Under the pieces are notes generated by a model that did no database searches, had not been told where the DNA came from, and saw only the letters and a program-made list of their open reading frames with translations. Position numbers and translations under genes: made by a program. Below are positions 6,353-13,558 of a DNA stretch of 33,538 nt, in pieces (the stretch's first letter is position 1; each line of letters begins with the position of its first letter). The stretch is from an uncultured Prevotella sp. (lineage in GTDB: Bacteria > Bacteroidota > Bacteroidia > Bacteroidales > Bacteroidaceae), in assembly GCA_900554545.1 (NCBI GenBank), contig USHW01000022.1, forward strand, positions 1 through 33,538, read 5' to 3'.

Positions 6353-8092
6353 TCAGTCGTCCTCCTGCGTGTCGTCGTCTTCCCCGTCGCTGTCGTTTCC
6401 GGCGTTCTCCGGCTTGTATGTTCCGTCAAGAATGGCGCGGTATTCATCGGGACTGTTGAGCAGGCGGCAGGCCTCTTTCATCTGCTTGTCGTAGCCGAGG
6501 CTGTTCTCCACGCTGCCGGCCTGGAAGTAGTAGGCCGCCACAATGTCGTTGGCTATGAGCTGCTTGAGCACGTCGCGGTGCATGTCGAGGTCGCGTGCGA
6601 TGTCGTGCTTGAGCTTCTTCTCCAGCGCCTCGAACTCCGCCTTGGCGTCGTCGTAATAGCCCTCGAACTTCACAATCTTCTTCAGCGTGCCCAAGGCGCG
6701 CTCGCTTTCGGGGTCGTATGAGAAGCCGCTCTCGATGACGCGCCGCTTGAACTCGTCGTAGTCGGCGTCAGAGAGCTTGAACTCCGCCGCTGGCGCGATG
6801 GTCGGGTGCTTTGCGATGTAGTCGATTTCGTAGTCGAGCAGCACCTCCGTAGAGTCAAGTCCGGTAACAGTCAGGTAGTAAGCGATGTTCGGCAGCGAGT
6901 CCGGCCGCACCACAAGGTCGGGCTTTATGCCGCCGCCGTCGCGCACTTCGCGCCCCCCGGCGGTGTGGAACACCTTGGTGAGGCTGTCAGGCACGTGCTC
7001 TGTGTAGCCGCCGCGGGCGTGGCGGTAGTTTATTGCCTGTATGCAGCGGCCGCTTGGAATGTAGTATTTTCCGGTGGTAAGCTTCAGCTGCGCGTTGTAT
7101 GAAAGGTCTACCGGCAGCTGCACGAGGCCCTTGCCGTATGTGCGTGTGCCGAGGATTACGGCGCGGTCGAGGTCTTGCAGGCTTCCGGCCGTTATCTCGC
7201 TGGCGCTCGCCGAGCTGCCGTCAACCATTACGACAACGGGCATTATGGAGTCAATCGGGTCAACAGTGGTGGTGTAGTCGCGGTTGGCGCGCTTCAGCTT
7301 TCCGCGCGTCTTGACGAGCGTCAGACCCTTGGGTACGAACATGTTGACAATCTGCACCGCCTCGTCGAGCGAGCCTCCGCCGTTGCCGCGCAGGTCGAGC
7401 ACAAAGCCCTTCATGCCCTTCTGCTTCATGTCGATAAAGGCGCGGCGCACGTCCTTGGCGCAGTTCTCCGTGAAGCCCGACAGGCTTAGGTAGCCGATGC
7501 CGTCGGGGCGCAGGCCGTAGTAGACAATCGCCGGGGTCTCGACGGCGCGGCGCGTTATGCGCATCTGCATCTCCTTGCCCGTTGAGGGGCGCAGTATCTT
7601 CAGCACGAACGTGGTTCCGGCGTCGCCCTTCAGGTGCGAGCTGACATACTGCACGTCCTTGTCTGTCATCAGCGAGTCGTCAATGCTTAATATTACGTCG
7701 CCCTTCTTCAGCCCCGCTTCGGCGGCCGGCGTTCCGGCCATAGGCTCGTCTATGACGACGCGCTTCAGCTTCTGGTTGTACCGTATTATAGAGCCAATGC
7801 CGACGTAGCGGCCCGTAATCATCGTGCGCAGGTCCTGCACCTGGCTTTCCGGGTAATATACCGTGTAAGGGTCGAGCGACCGCAGCATCGAGTTTATCGC
7901 CGTTCCAACCGTCTCGTCGGCGTTGAGCGTGTCGACATACATAAGGTCAAGGTATCCGTAAATCTCGTTGAACAGCTGCATGTTCTTTGCAACGTCGAAG
8001 TTGTGGTCCCTGCTCTCCTGCGCCGTCGATGCCGCGAAGGGCAGCATGAGCAGGGCGGCGAGCTGCAAAATCCTTATTTTCATTCTTGTCAT
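6353..8092 (-). CDS. S41 family C-terminal processing peptidase
   Basis: The product is 579 residues from the chosen start. It has a signal peptide (about 1-25, ending AASTAQE), an N-terminal helical part (30-75), a PDZ domain (about 90-180, with AAEAGLKKGDVILSIDD at 123-139) and a tail-specific protease domain. The motif DGSSASASEI (291-300) followed by YGKGLVQ gives a Ser296/Lys321 dyad with the 25-residue spacing of E. coli Prc (Ser430/Lys455); LDLRGNGGG (232-240) is the family oxyanion segment. The C-terminal 200 residues are an extended helical region ending in an acidic tail rich in Asp and Glu. Such periplasmic enzymes trim or degrade proteins from their C-termini. The start at 8092 (or 8083, three codons later) is preferred over one at 8272 because a well-formed promoter lies between them. 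Confidence 0.92.
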   Translation of the reverse strand: MTRMKIRILQLAALLMLPFAASTAQESRDHNFDVAKNMQLFNEIYGYLDLMYVDTLNADETVGTAINSMLRSLDPYTVYYPESQVQDLRTMITGRYVGIGSIIRYNQKLKRVVIDEPMAGTPAAEAGLKKGDVILSIDDSLMTDKDVQYVSSHLKGDAGTTFVLKILRPSTGKEMQMRITRRAVETPAIVYYGLRPDGIGYLSLSGFTENCAKDVRRAFIDMKQKGMKGFVLDLRGNGGGSLDEAVQIVNMFVPKGLTLVKTRGKLKRANRDYTTTVDPIDSIMPVVVMVDGSSASASEITAGSLQDLDRAVILGTRTYGKGLVQLPVDLSYNAQLKLTTGKYYIPSGRCIQAINYRHARGGYTEHVPDSLTKVFHTAGGREVRDGGGIKPDLVVRPDSLPNIAYYLTVTGLDSTEVLLDYEIDYIAKHPTIAPAAEFKLSDADYDEFKRRVIESGFSYDPESERALGTLKKIVKFEGYYDDAKAEFEALEKKLKHDIARDLDMHRDVLKQLIANDIVAAYYFQAGSVENSLGYDKQMKEACRLLNSPDEYRAILDGTYKPENAGNDSDGEDDDTQEDD

Positions 8093-8133
8093 CCGTCTTT
8101 TGTTATGCGTTATATATAGCCGAATATATAGTG

Positions 8134-8164
8134 CAAAGATAATGCAAACTGAGTGAAATGCAAA
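8134..8164 (-). promoter_or_regulatory. Promoter of the processing-protease gene
   Basis: On the minus strand, TTTG (8164-8161) is followed after exactly 19 bp by TATCTTTG (8141-8134) and then C, a near-perfect Bacteroidetes promoter. Transcription should begin near 8127, giving a leader of about 35 nt and excluding translation from 8272. Confidence 0.8.
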
Positions 8165-8310
8165 ATAAAAGGACGTGAAACGACATTTTATTTTCATTTC
8201 CAACGTGCAGCTTGTCTCATCCAAAGACAAGGTCTCACAGCCGTAAAACACAGCTTTTGGCAAGAAAATCATTGTATTTTGGCCGAAAATTCAATTTTTT
8301 AGCCAAAATA

Positions 8311-8342
8311 TTTGGTGGTTTCGGAAAAACGCACTACCTTTG
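8311..8342 (+). promoter_or_regulatory. Promoter of the tRNA-Asn gene
   Basis: TTTG (8311-8314), a 20-bp gap and TACCTTTG (8335-8342) followed by C match the Bacteroidetes consensus and lie 29 bp before the tRNA. Just upstream, ATTTTGGC (8276-8283) and GCCAAAAT (8302-8309) form an inverted repeat that could be an operator. Confidence 0.75.
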
Positions 8343-8371
8343 CAACGCATTTGAAAGAACAATGCTTTACT

Positions 8372-8445
8372 GCTTCAATAGCTCAGTTGGTTAGAGCACC
8401 TGACTGTTAATCAGGGGGTCGTTGGTTCAAGCCCATCTTGAAGCG
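8372..8445 (+). tRNA. tRNA-Asn (anticodon GTT)
   Basis: The 74-nt sequence folds as a cloverleaf: a perfect 7-bp acceptor stem (GCTTCAA with TTGAAGC), a D arm GCTC/GAGC, and an anticodon stem CCTGA/TCAGG with loop CTGTTAA, giving anticodon GTT (8406-8408). The T loop is TTCAAGC. One T:T mismatch is seen in the T stem (GTTGG with CCATC). CCA is not encoded. A promoter precedes it and a terminator follows, so it is a single-gene unit. Confidence 0.95.
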
Positions 8446-8467
8446 CAGCGGTTAATGCCGCACAAGG

Positions 8468-8501
8468 GGAGTTGCAAGACTGGTTCTTGCGACTCCTTTT
8501 T
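8468..8501 (+). terminator. Terminator of tRNA-Asn
   Basis: A 12-bp stem pairs 8468-8479 (GGAGTTGCAAGA) with 8485-8496 (TCTTGCGACTCC), with one G-U pair, around CTGGT. Five T follow. Confidence 0.9.
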
Positions 8502-8592
8502 GTTTTTGTACGGTTGTTGCCGGGCGGACGGCATAACGTTAATTAAATATAAATGGTTGAAATCCTGCCTATAGGTTAGTCAGGGCGGCGCG

Positions 8593-8608
8593 TCTCTGAA
8601 ATCAGAGA
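8593..8608 (+). promoter_or_regulatory. Perfect inverted repeat upstream of the beta-helix gene
   Basis: TCTCTGA and TCAGAGA flank a central AA, 31 bases before the ATG at 8639. The repeat could be an operator or a leader hairpin. No matching promoter motif is obvious, so its role is open. Confidence 0.4.
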
Positions 8609-8638
8609 TAATGTAAACCTAAATAATCTTTTAAGCTT

Positions 8639-10117
8639 ATGGATTTCAAAAAACTTACCTTAATCGCGGCCCTGATGGCCGCTCCGGCAGCACTGTCTGC
8701 CCAGACCAATCATTACGTCAGCCTTACTGGAGCTGGTGCTAACGACGGCTCTTCATGGGACAATGCGATGCCGTTCAGCGTTTTGTGCGAGAACATAGAC
8801 ACTTATGAGAACGGCGATGTTTTCTATTTTAAAGAAGGAACGTATGTGGTTACCACGCCTTTGAAGGTCACAAAGAAAGGCTATACGTTCATCGGCGGCT
8901 TCGCGTCAGAGCTTACCGGAACATCTAATGAAACCCCAGCATATCCCACCGAAACGCCTACCGTGTTCTCGGGTGACGTCAACAGCGACGGTGTGGCAAG
9001 CGAAGGCGACGCCGACTGCCTGCTGTCGTTCAAGACGGATACGAAGAACGGCGACGATACAAAGAAGGTCGTTTTGAAAGGATTGGAGCTGACCTGCGCT
9101 TATTCGCAGACAAGTCCGGGCGACAACGCCACCGCACGCGGCGCCCTCCATCTTGACAACTGCGGCTATGTGGAGGTTGACAACTGCCGTTTCTATGGCA
9201 ATGTGGGCGAGGACCCGACAGGAGAAAATGCCAAGCAGGTAGGCGGAATGGCGTTCACAAGCCACCGCAGCCTTTCCGTTTTCAACGACTGCGAGTTCAC
9301 TGACAACAAGGCCACGAGCCGCGGCGGAGCCATAAAGCTGACTTCGGACAACAAGGAGAAGGGCAAGACTACGTTCAACCGCTGCCTTATAGCACGCAAT
9401 ACAATCAAGAACGACTTGGGAAGCGCAATCTGCATGCAGCACGGCGCATACCTGCAGATTGTCAACTCTACCGTTACGGGCAATGCCGCCGGTGAAGAAG
9501 AGGCGGCCATCTACGCTACAGGTACCGACGACAGCCACCTGCGTTACGTGTATGTCGTAAACTCGACCGTGGCAGGAAACGGCGACGGTCCGCAAATAGA
9601 AATGACTTCGGACGCCAACCTCTTTGTGGCAAACTCTATCATCGTGTCAAACGGCGACACGCCCGCGCTCTCTGTAGCGACGACAAAGACGAGCGTCAGC
9701 GGCGGCATGAATGTGGTTGGTTCTGATGCCGGCGGCGTGCTTGCATGGGGCGATACCGACGACGCGCAGGCCGGAAACAACTATGCGGCTGTGTTCGGCG
9801 AGAATGTGCTTGGCGACAACGGAGTAATCGAGCCGCTTGCTACTACCGGCAAATACACGGCCGCCGCGCTGGCCGAAGCCATTGCCGACTGGGGCATCGA
9901 GGCCGACGTTACCGTTGACCAGACCGGCAAGACGCGTGCCGACGGCAGCACTCCGGGCGCTTACGCCAAGACAACTCCGTCGGGAATACAGGGCGTTGAG
10001 GCTGTAGAGAAGGCCGGCGACGGCGCTTACTACACGCTTCAGGGCGTTAAGCTGGGTGCTCGTCCTACGGCTGCGGGCATCTACATTCACAACGGAAAGA
10101 AGGTTATTATAAGGTAA
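8639..10117 (+). CDS. Secreted right-handed beta-helix protein with T9SS-like tail
   Basis: The 492-residue product has a signal peptide (cleavage near ALSAQ, about 18-22), then NHYVSLTGAGANDGSSWDNA, an opening typical of bacterial parallel beta-helix (pectate-lyase-fold or Omp/Pmp-like) proteins. Repeated beta-helix rungs run from about 140 to 350, with recurring DNCRFYGNVG, NDCEFTDNKATSRGGA, NRCLIARNT, NSTVTGNAAG and NSTVAGNG. The C-terminus is YYTLQGVKLG...GIYIHNGKKVIIR, which resembles the short sorting tail of Prevotella secreted proteins and suggests type IX export (inference). No catalytic site can be assigned; it may be an adhesin, carbohydrate-binding protein or lyase. The esterase gene begins 81 bp downstream, so the two may form one transcript. 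Confidence 0.75.
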   Translation: MDFKKLTLIAALMAAPAALSAQTNHYVSLTGAGANDGSSWDNAMPFSVLCENIDTYENGDVFYFKEGTYVVTTPLKVTKKGYTFIGGFASELTGTSNETPAYPTETPTVFSGDVNSDGVASEGDADCLLSFKTDTKNGDDTKKVVLKGLELTCAYSQTSPGDNATARGALHLDNCGYVEVDNCRFYGNVGEDPTGENAKQVGGMAFTSHRSLSVFNDCEFTDNKATSRGGAIKLTSDNKEKGKTTFNRCLIARNTIKNDLGSAICMQHGAYLQIVNSTVTGNAAGEEEAAIYATGTDDSHLRYVYVVNSTVAGNGDGPQIEMTSDANLFVANSIIVSNGDTPALSVATTKTSVSGGMNVVGSDAGGVLAWGDTDDAQAGNNYAAVFGENVLGDNGVIEPLATTGKYTAAALAEAIADWGIEADVTVDQTGKTRADGSTPGAYAKTTPSGIQGVEAVEKAGDGAYYTLQGVKLGARPTAAGIYIHNGKKVIIR

Positions 10118-10198
10118 AAGTGTGTCTATGCCGCACCGGTGCGCCTGATACGGCGTGCAGGCGCGGCGTTTTCCACGATGTTTTCAGGTATTGATACA

Positions 10199-11566
10199 AT
10201 GTTGAAGAAACTGTTTTGCGCCTGCCTTGTGCCGGCGCTTTTTTTGTCGGTTACGCCTGTCGTGGCGGCCGAAGGCGAGGGGCGCAGGCTCACTGTGATG
10301 GGTCTGGGCGACTCGATTACCGAGGGCGGCGACTCGTTCAGCACCTACCTGTACCCCCTGTGGGAGCTGCTTTTCGCCGGGGGATACGACGCCGACTTCA
10401 TAGGCCCGCGCCAGAGCGAGTGCCGCATAGGGCGGCTGAGCCATTGCGGCTTCAGCGGTCAGACGGTGGAGTTCCTCGACGAGCGCATCGACAGCCTGTA
10501 CCGCAGGTATCCGGCCGACGTCGTACTGCTGCACGCCGGGCACAACCACTTCGCCGACAGGCGTCCCGTTGACGGCATGATGCGCGCCTACAGGAGTATC
10601 ATAGGCAAGATACGCGCCGTCAATCCGCAGGCTTACGTCTTCATGGCGAAGGTCACTCCGAGCGGCAAACTGCCCAAATATTCGTACATTCCGGAGCTGA
10701 ACAGGCGCATCGAGGCGTTTGTAGACTCTCTGAACGACAGCCGCGTGGTGCTGGTTGACATGGCCGAGGGGCACTGCTGGCAAACGATGACCATCGAGGA
10801 CAAGGTGCATCCCAACGCCAGGGGGCGCGAGTTCATGGCCCGAAAGTGGTTCGACGCGATACGCAGCCACATCACTCCGCAGCACGAGGCGTTCAGCCCG
10901 GAGCGCATACGCTACAAGGCCGACTCGCTGCGCGGCGGCCTTGAGCTGCACTTGTTCCGTCCCGAAGGGGGAGGGCGGCGGCCCACGGTGGTGTATTTCT
11001 TCGCCGGAGGGTGGCAGTATGGCAGTCCGTTGCAGTTTTACCGCGAATGCCGCTGGCACGCGCAGCACGGCTTTACGGCCATCAGCGTTGACTATTCGAT
11101 AAAGAGCCTTGGCGGAAGCGGCGCGGCGCAGGCCGTGGCCGACGGGCGCGACGCCGTGGCTTACATCCGCGCCCACGCCCGTGAGCTGGGCGTTGACACG
11201 TCGCGCATCGTCGTGGCGGGCGCTTCGGCCGGCGGCGCGATAGCCGGAAAGATAGCCGACAGCGCGGTGTGCGCCCGCATGCTGTACTATCCCGTTGTCG
11301 ATTCACTGCAAAACGACGTCCGGGCGATGCACAAGCCGGTGCTCTTCATGATGGGTACGAAAGACAGCTTCACGCCCATCTGCAAGGCGCGCGCCTTTGA
11401 AGAACAGCTGCGCGGGCAGGGAACGCCCGTCGAGGCGCATTACTTCGAGGGGCTGGGCCATCCGCTGTTCCGCTACCGCGAGCCGCTCGGCGGCGTGTTC
11501 TACGAGATAAGGAAGATTACGGACGGTTTTTTAATTAATAATTCACGATTCACAATTCATAATTAG
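10199..11566 (+). CDS. Two-domain esterase: SGNH hydrolase fused to alpha/beta hydrolase
   Basis: The start at 10199 is chosen because it opens directly with a signal peptide (MLKKLFCACLVPALFLS...VVAA); an in-frame ATG at 10139 would bury it. The 455-residue product carries two hydrolases. The SGNH/GDSL domain (about 30-225) has GDS (Ser39), GHNHF (Asn116) and DKVHPN (Asp201, His204). The alpha/beta-hydrolase domain (about 235-440) has an oxyanion segment FFAGGWQYG, nucleophile elbow GASAGG (Ser343), GTKD (Asp389) and GLGHP (His421). Both triads look complete. Fused carbohydrate esterases of this kind remove acetyl or aromatic ester groups from plant polysaccharides; the exact bond here is unknown. 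The last residues (LINNSRFTIHN) come from an AT-rich intergenic repeat and are probably not part of the fold. Confidence 0.85.
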   Translation: MLKKLFCACLVPALFLSVTPVVAAEGEGRRLTVMGLGDSITEGGDSFSTYLYPLWELLFAGGYDADFIGPRQSECRIGRLSHCGFSGQTVEFLDERIDSLYRRYPADVVLLHAGHNHFADRRPVDGMMRAYRSIIGKIRAVNPQAYVFMAKVTPSGKLPKYSYIPELNRRIEAFVDSLNDSRVVLVDMAEGHCWQTMTIEDKVHPNARGREFMARKWFDAIRSHITPQHEAFSPERIRYKADSLRGGLELHLFRPEGGGRRPTVVYFFAGGWQYGSPLQFYRECRWHAQHGFTAISVDYSIKSLGGSGAAQAVADGRDAVAYIRAHARELGVDTSRIVVAGASAGGAIAGKIADSAVCARMLYYPVVDSLQNDVRAMHKPVLFMMGTKDSFTPICKARAFEEQLRGQGTPVEAHYFEGLGHPLFRYREPLGGVFYEIRKITDGFLINNSRFTIHN

Positions 11567-11695
11567 CTGCGTGTTGGTTCATAATTCACTTCAGGTTGAT
11601 TCATGCTGTGCAACGCATAATTCATAATTGGCTGCGCGTCGATATGGGTTGTGGCTTGTAATCCTTTGAATGTCAACATGTTACATCCTGTGCTG

Positions 11696-11797
11696 TAAAA
11701 GGCCGTCTTTTGGATTGCAAAAGGCGGCCTTTTGCAGGGTGAAATGCGGTGTTTTGCATGGCGGAATGCGGCCTTTTGCATAGTGGCCGGTTTGCAA
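11696..11797. repeat. AAAGGCCGT hairpin cluster, copy C
   Basis: Several imperfect units with GCAAAAGG / CCTTTTGC-type arms follow each other about every 22 bases (AAAAGGCCGTCTTTTG, GCAAAAGGCGGCCTTTTGC, GAAATGCGGTGTTTTGC, GGAATGCGGCCTTTTGC). This is the most degenerate of the five clusters. Confidence 0.65.
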
Positions 11798-11848
11798 ATC
11801 CGCGGGGAAATTGACCCGATGATGAATTATGAATTTAAAAAAATATTT

Positions 11849-11882
11849 CTTGCATCCTATATATTTTGCCTACCTTTGCGTC
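11849..11882 (+). promoter_or_regulatory. Promoter of the sigma-factor operon
   Basis: CTTG (11849-11852), an 18-bp gap and TACCTTTG (11871-11878) followed by C form a Bacteroidetes promoter. The 28 bases 11855-11882 match 24183-24210, just before the oxidoreductase operon, at 24 positions. Confidence 0.65.
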
Positions 11883-11916
11883 TTCTTTAGTAGATAGACG
11901 CCCCACGGAGGGTGAA

Positions 11917-12504
11917 ATGAAGACTTTAGCTACCTACCTAAACAACCGCGGAAGTAAGATGATGGATGAGTCACGAGAACTAATCCTAATATCGAAAGGA
12001 AACGAACTGGCGTTTGACGGTTTCATGGACCGCCATTCGCAGAACATGTATAACCATGCCTTCGGCATACTCGGCGACAAGGAGCAGGCGGAAGAAATCG
12101 TCAGCGACGTGTTTTTCGAGGTGTGGAAGATGCGCAAGAAGCTGCTCGGCATAGAGAACATCAACAGCTGGCTCTGCACGGTGGTCTACCGCAAGTCGGT
12201 GTCGCAGCTGCGCAAGGAGTCGCGCCGCAGGAAGAGCGTGAGCATAGACGACGTGTCGAACTTCGTGTTCCCCCAGATGGAGACGCCTGTGGACAGCATG
12301 ATTTCGGCCGAAGAGATGAGAGGGCTTAACGAAGCCATAGAGCAGCTGCCTGCCAAGTGCAAGCACGTGTTCTATCTGGCCAAGATTGAACGCATGCCAT
12401 ACGCCGACATCTGCGACATGCTGAGCATATCGCTGGCGACGGTGAACTACCACGTAAGTTACGCCCTGGCCGCACTTAGGAAGCGGCTCAAGGCAAAAGC
12501 ATAA
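11917..12504 (+). CDS. ECF-type RNA polymerase sigma factor
   Basis: The 195-residue product is an extracytoplasmic-function sigma-70 factor. Region 2 spans about 22-90 (FDGFMDRHSQNMYNHAFGIL, then EEIVSDVFFEVWKMR). Region 4 spans about 130-192 and ends with a helix-turn-helix (YADICDMLSISLATVNYHVS). It would direct RNA polymerase to PUL promoters when released from the FecR-type partner encoded 33 bp downstream. The start at 11917 is supported by a GGAGGG Shine-Dalgarno sequence (11907-11912), unusual for this phylum, and by the promoter at 11849-11878; a start at 11866 would precede the expected transcription start. ATG codons at 11959 and 11962 are less likely alternatives. Confidence 0.92.
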   Translation: MKTLATYLNNRGSKMMDESRELILISKGNELAFDGFMDRHSQNMYNHAFGILGDKEQAEEIVSDVFFEVWKMRKKLLGIENINSWLCTVVYRKSVSQLRKESRRRKSVSIDDVSNFVFPQMETPVDSMISAEEMRGLNEAIEQLPAKCKHVFYLAKIERMPYADICDMLSISLATVNYHVSYALAALRKRLKAKA

Positions 12505-12537
12505 TTATAAGGTAAAAAGATTAAAAGGATAAAGAAG

Positions 12538-13452
12538 ATGGAAAAGGACATATTCGGACACGACTACGGCAAAGGCGAGGATGACGTGAAGCTTGCAGAC
12601 TTCATATTCAGCAGCACGCCGGAAAAGACAGACATGGGCAGCATAAAGAAGAAGACATACGCCAAGATACACCGTTCGAGGCGGCGCGCGCGGCTGCGTC
12701 GCATGGTGGCCGGCTGGCTCGCGGCCGCTGCCTGCGTGGCCGTCGTGGCTACGTTGTGGCTCGTTCCCGACGACGCCATCGACGGGCTGCGCGAGCAGGC
12801 CATAGCGGCGGTAAGCCCGGCTACGGTCACCGTCAAGGTGCCTACGGGCGAACGCATGACAATCATGCTGCCCGACGGCACGAAGCTCGTGGCCAACTCG
12901 CGCTCGGAAATAAGGTACCCGGAGAAGTTTACCGGAGACACGCGCGAGATATACGCCAGCGGCGAGGTGTTCCTCGACGTGGCGCGTGACGAGGAACACC
13001 CGTTCGTTGTCCGCTCAAAAGGCTTCGAGCTGAAGGTGCTCGGCACCAAGTTCAACATCTTCAACTATGACGGCAAGTACTCAAACGTGGTGCTTGTGCA
13101 AGGCTCGGTGGAGGTCACGACGGGCAGCCGCGACAAGGTTACGATGCGCCCGAGCCAGCTGCTCGACATAACCGACGGCAAGCTCGACGGCCTGCGCACC
13201 GTTGACACGTCGCAGTACACCAGCTGGATGAACGACATTATGGATTTGCACGGCGACGGCCTGCACCAGGTGGTAGAACGCCTTAACCATTATTACGGCA
13301 CGGACATCGGCGTGCGCGGCAACTTCAGCTCGACGCCGCTCTACGGAAAGCTGGTCTACAAGAAAAACATCGACGAAGTGCTTAAGGCCATCAACATCAT
13401 AACCGGCACCAGGCTGACCGTATCGGGCGGCAGGGTGTATGTCTCGAAATAG
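12538..13452 (+). CDS. FecR-family anti-sigma factor
   Basis: The 304-residue product has a short cytoplasmic N-terminus (1-55) that would hold the sigma factor, one membrane segment (about 56-76, VAGWLAAAACVAVVATLWLV), a periplasmic FecR domain (about 95-195, with ERMTIMLPDGTKLVANSRSE and FELKVLGTKFNI) and a C-terminal DUF4974 domain (about 235-302, ending GTRLTVSGGRVYVSK). This layout is standard for Bacteroidetes anti-sigma factors that pair with ECF sigma factors next to SusC/SusD genes. In the known FecIRA scheme the periplasmic part contacts the STN domain of the outer-membrane transporter, and the SusC here has such a domain. Confidence 0.92.
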   Translation: MEKDIFGHDYGKGEDDVKLADFIFSSTPEKTDMGSIKKKTYAKIHRSRRRARLRRMVAGWLAAAACVAVVATLWLVPDDAIDGLREQAIAAVSPATVTVKVPTGERMTIMLPDGTKLVANSRSEIRYPEKFTGDTREIYASGEVFLDVARDEEHPFVVRSKGFELKVLGTKFNIFNYDGKYSNVVLVQGSVEVTTGSRDKVTMRPSQLLDITDGKLDGLRTVDTSQYTSWMNDIMDLHGDGLHQVVERLNHYYGTDIGVRGNFSSTPLYGKLVYKKNIDEVLKAINIITGTRLTVSGGRVYVSK

Positions 13453-13514
13453 GTATGTAAAAAACACGTAAAAAGCATTATTAACTTAATTTATTGAAAT
13501 TGCCATGGGTAAGG

Positions 13515-13527
13515 GGACACTGTGTCC
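13515..13527 (+). promoter_or_regulatory. Palindrome between fecR and the first DUF4832 gene
   Basis: GGACAC and GTGTCC flank a single T in the only gap over 100 bp inside the operon (13453-13558). It could be an operator or part of a promoter used by the ECF sigma factor. No consensus is known here to test this. Confidence 0.3.
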
Positions 13528-13558
13528 TCAAGCCGGCAAGACCAAACAATTTGTTAAC

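Larger units (their letters stand above)
11567..11916. other. Intergenic region before the PUL regulator
   Basis: These 350 bases contain two ATTCATAATTRGCTGCGYGT repeats (11559-11578 and 11619-11638), a unique stretch, an AAAGGCCGT hairpin cluster (11696-11797), and the sigma-factor promoter. No credible gene is seen. No clear terminator follows the esterase gene unless the hairpin cluster serves as one. Confidence 0.65.

Noticed and set aside
8093..8272. Longer N-terminus for the processing protease, starting at 8272
   Set aside because: A near-consensus promoter (8164-8134 on the minus strand) lies inside this stretch, and the signal peptide begins only at 8092 or 8083.
8212..8394. A short frame running into tRNA-Asn
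   Set aside because: It overlaps the tRNA and its promoter and has no recognisable features.
8372..8445. tRNA pseudogene because of the T:T mismatch in the T stem
   Set aside because: The other stems are complete, the acceptor stem is perfect, and the gene has its own promoter and terminator.
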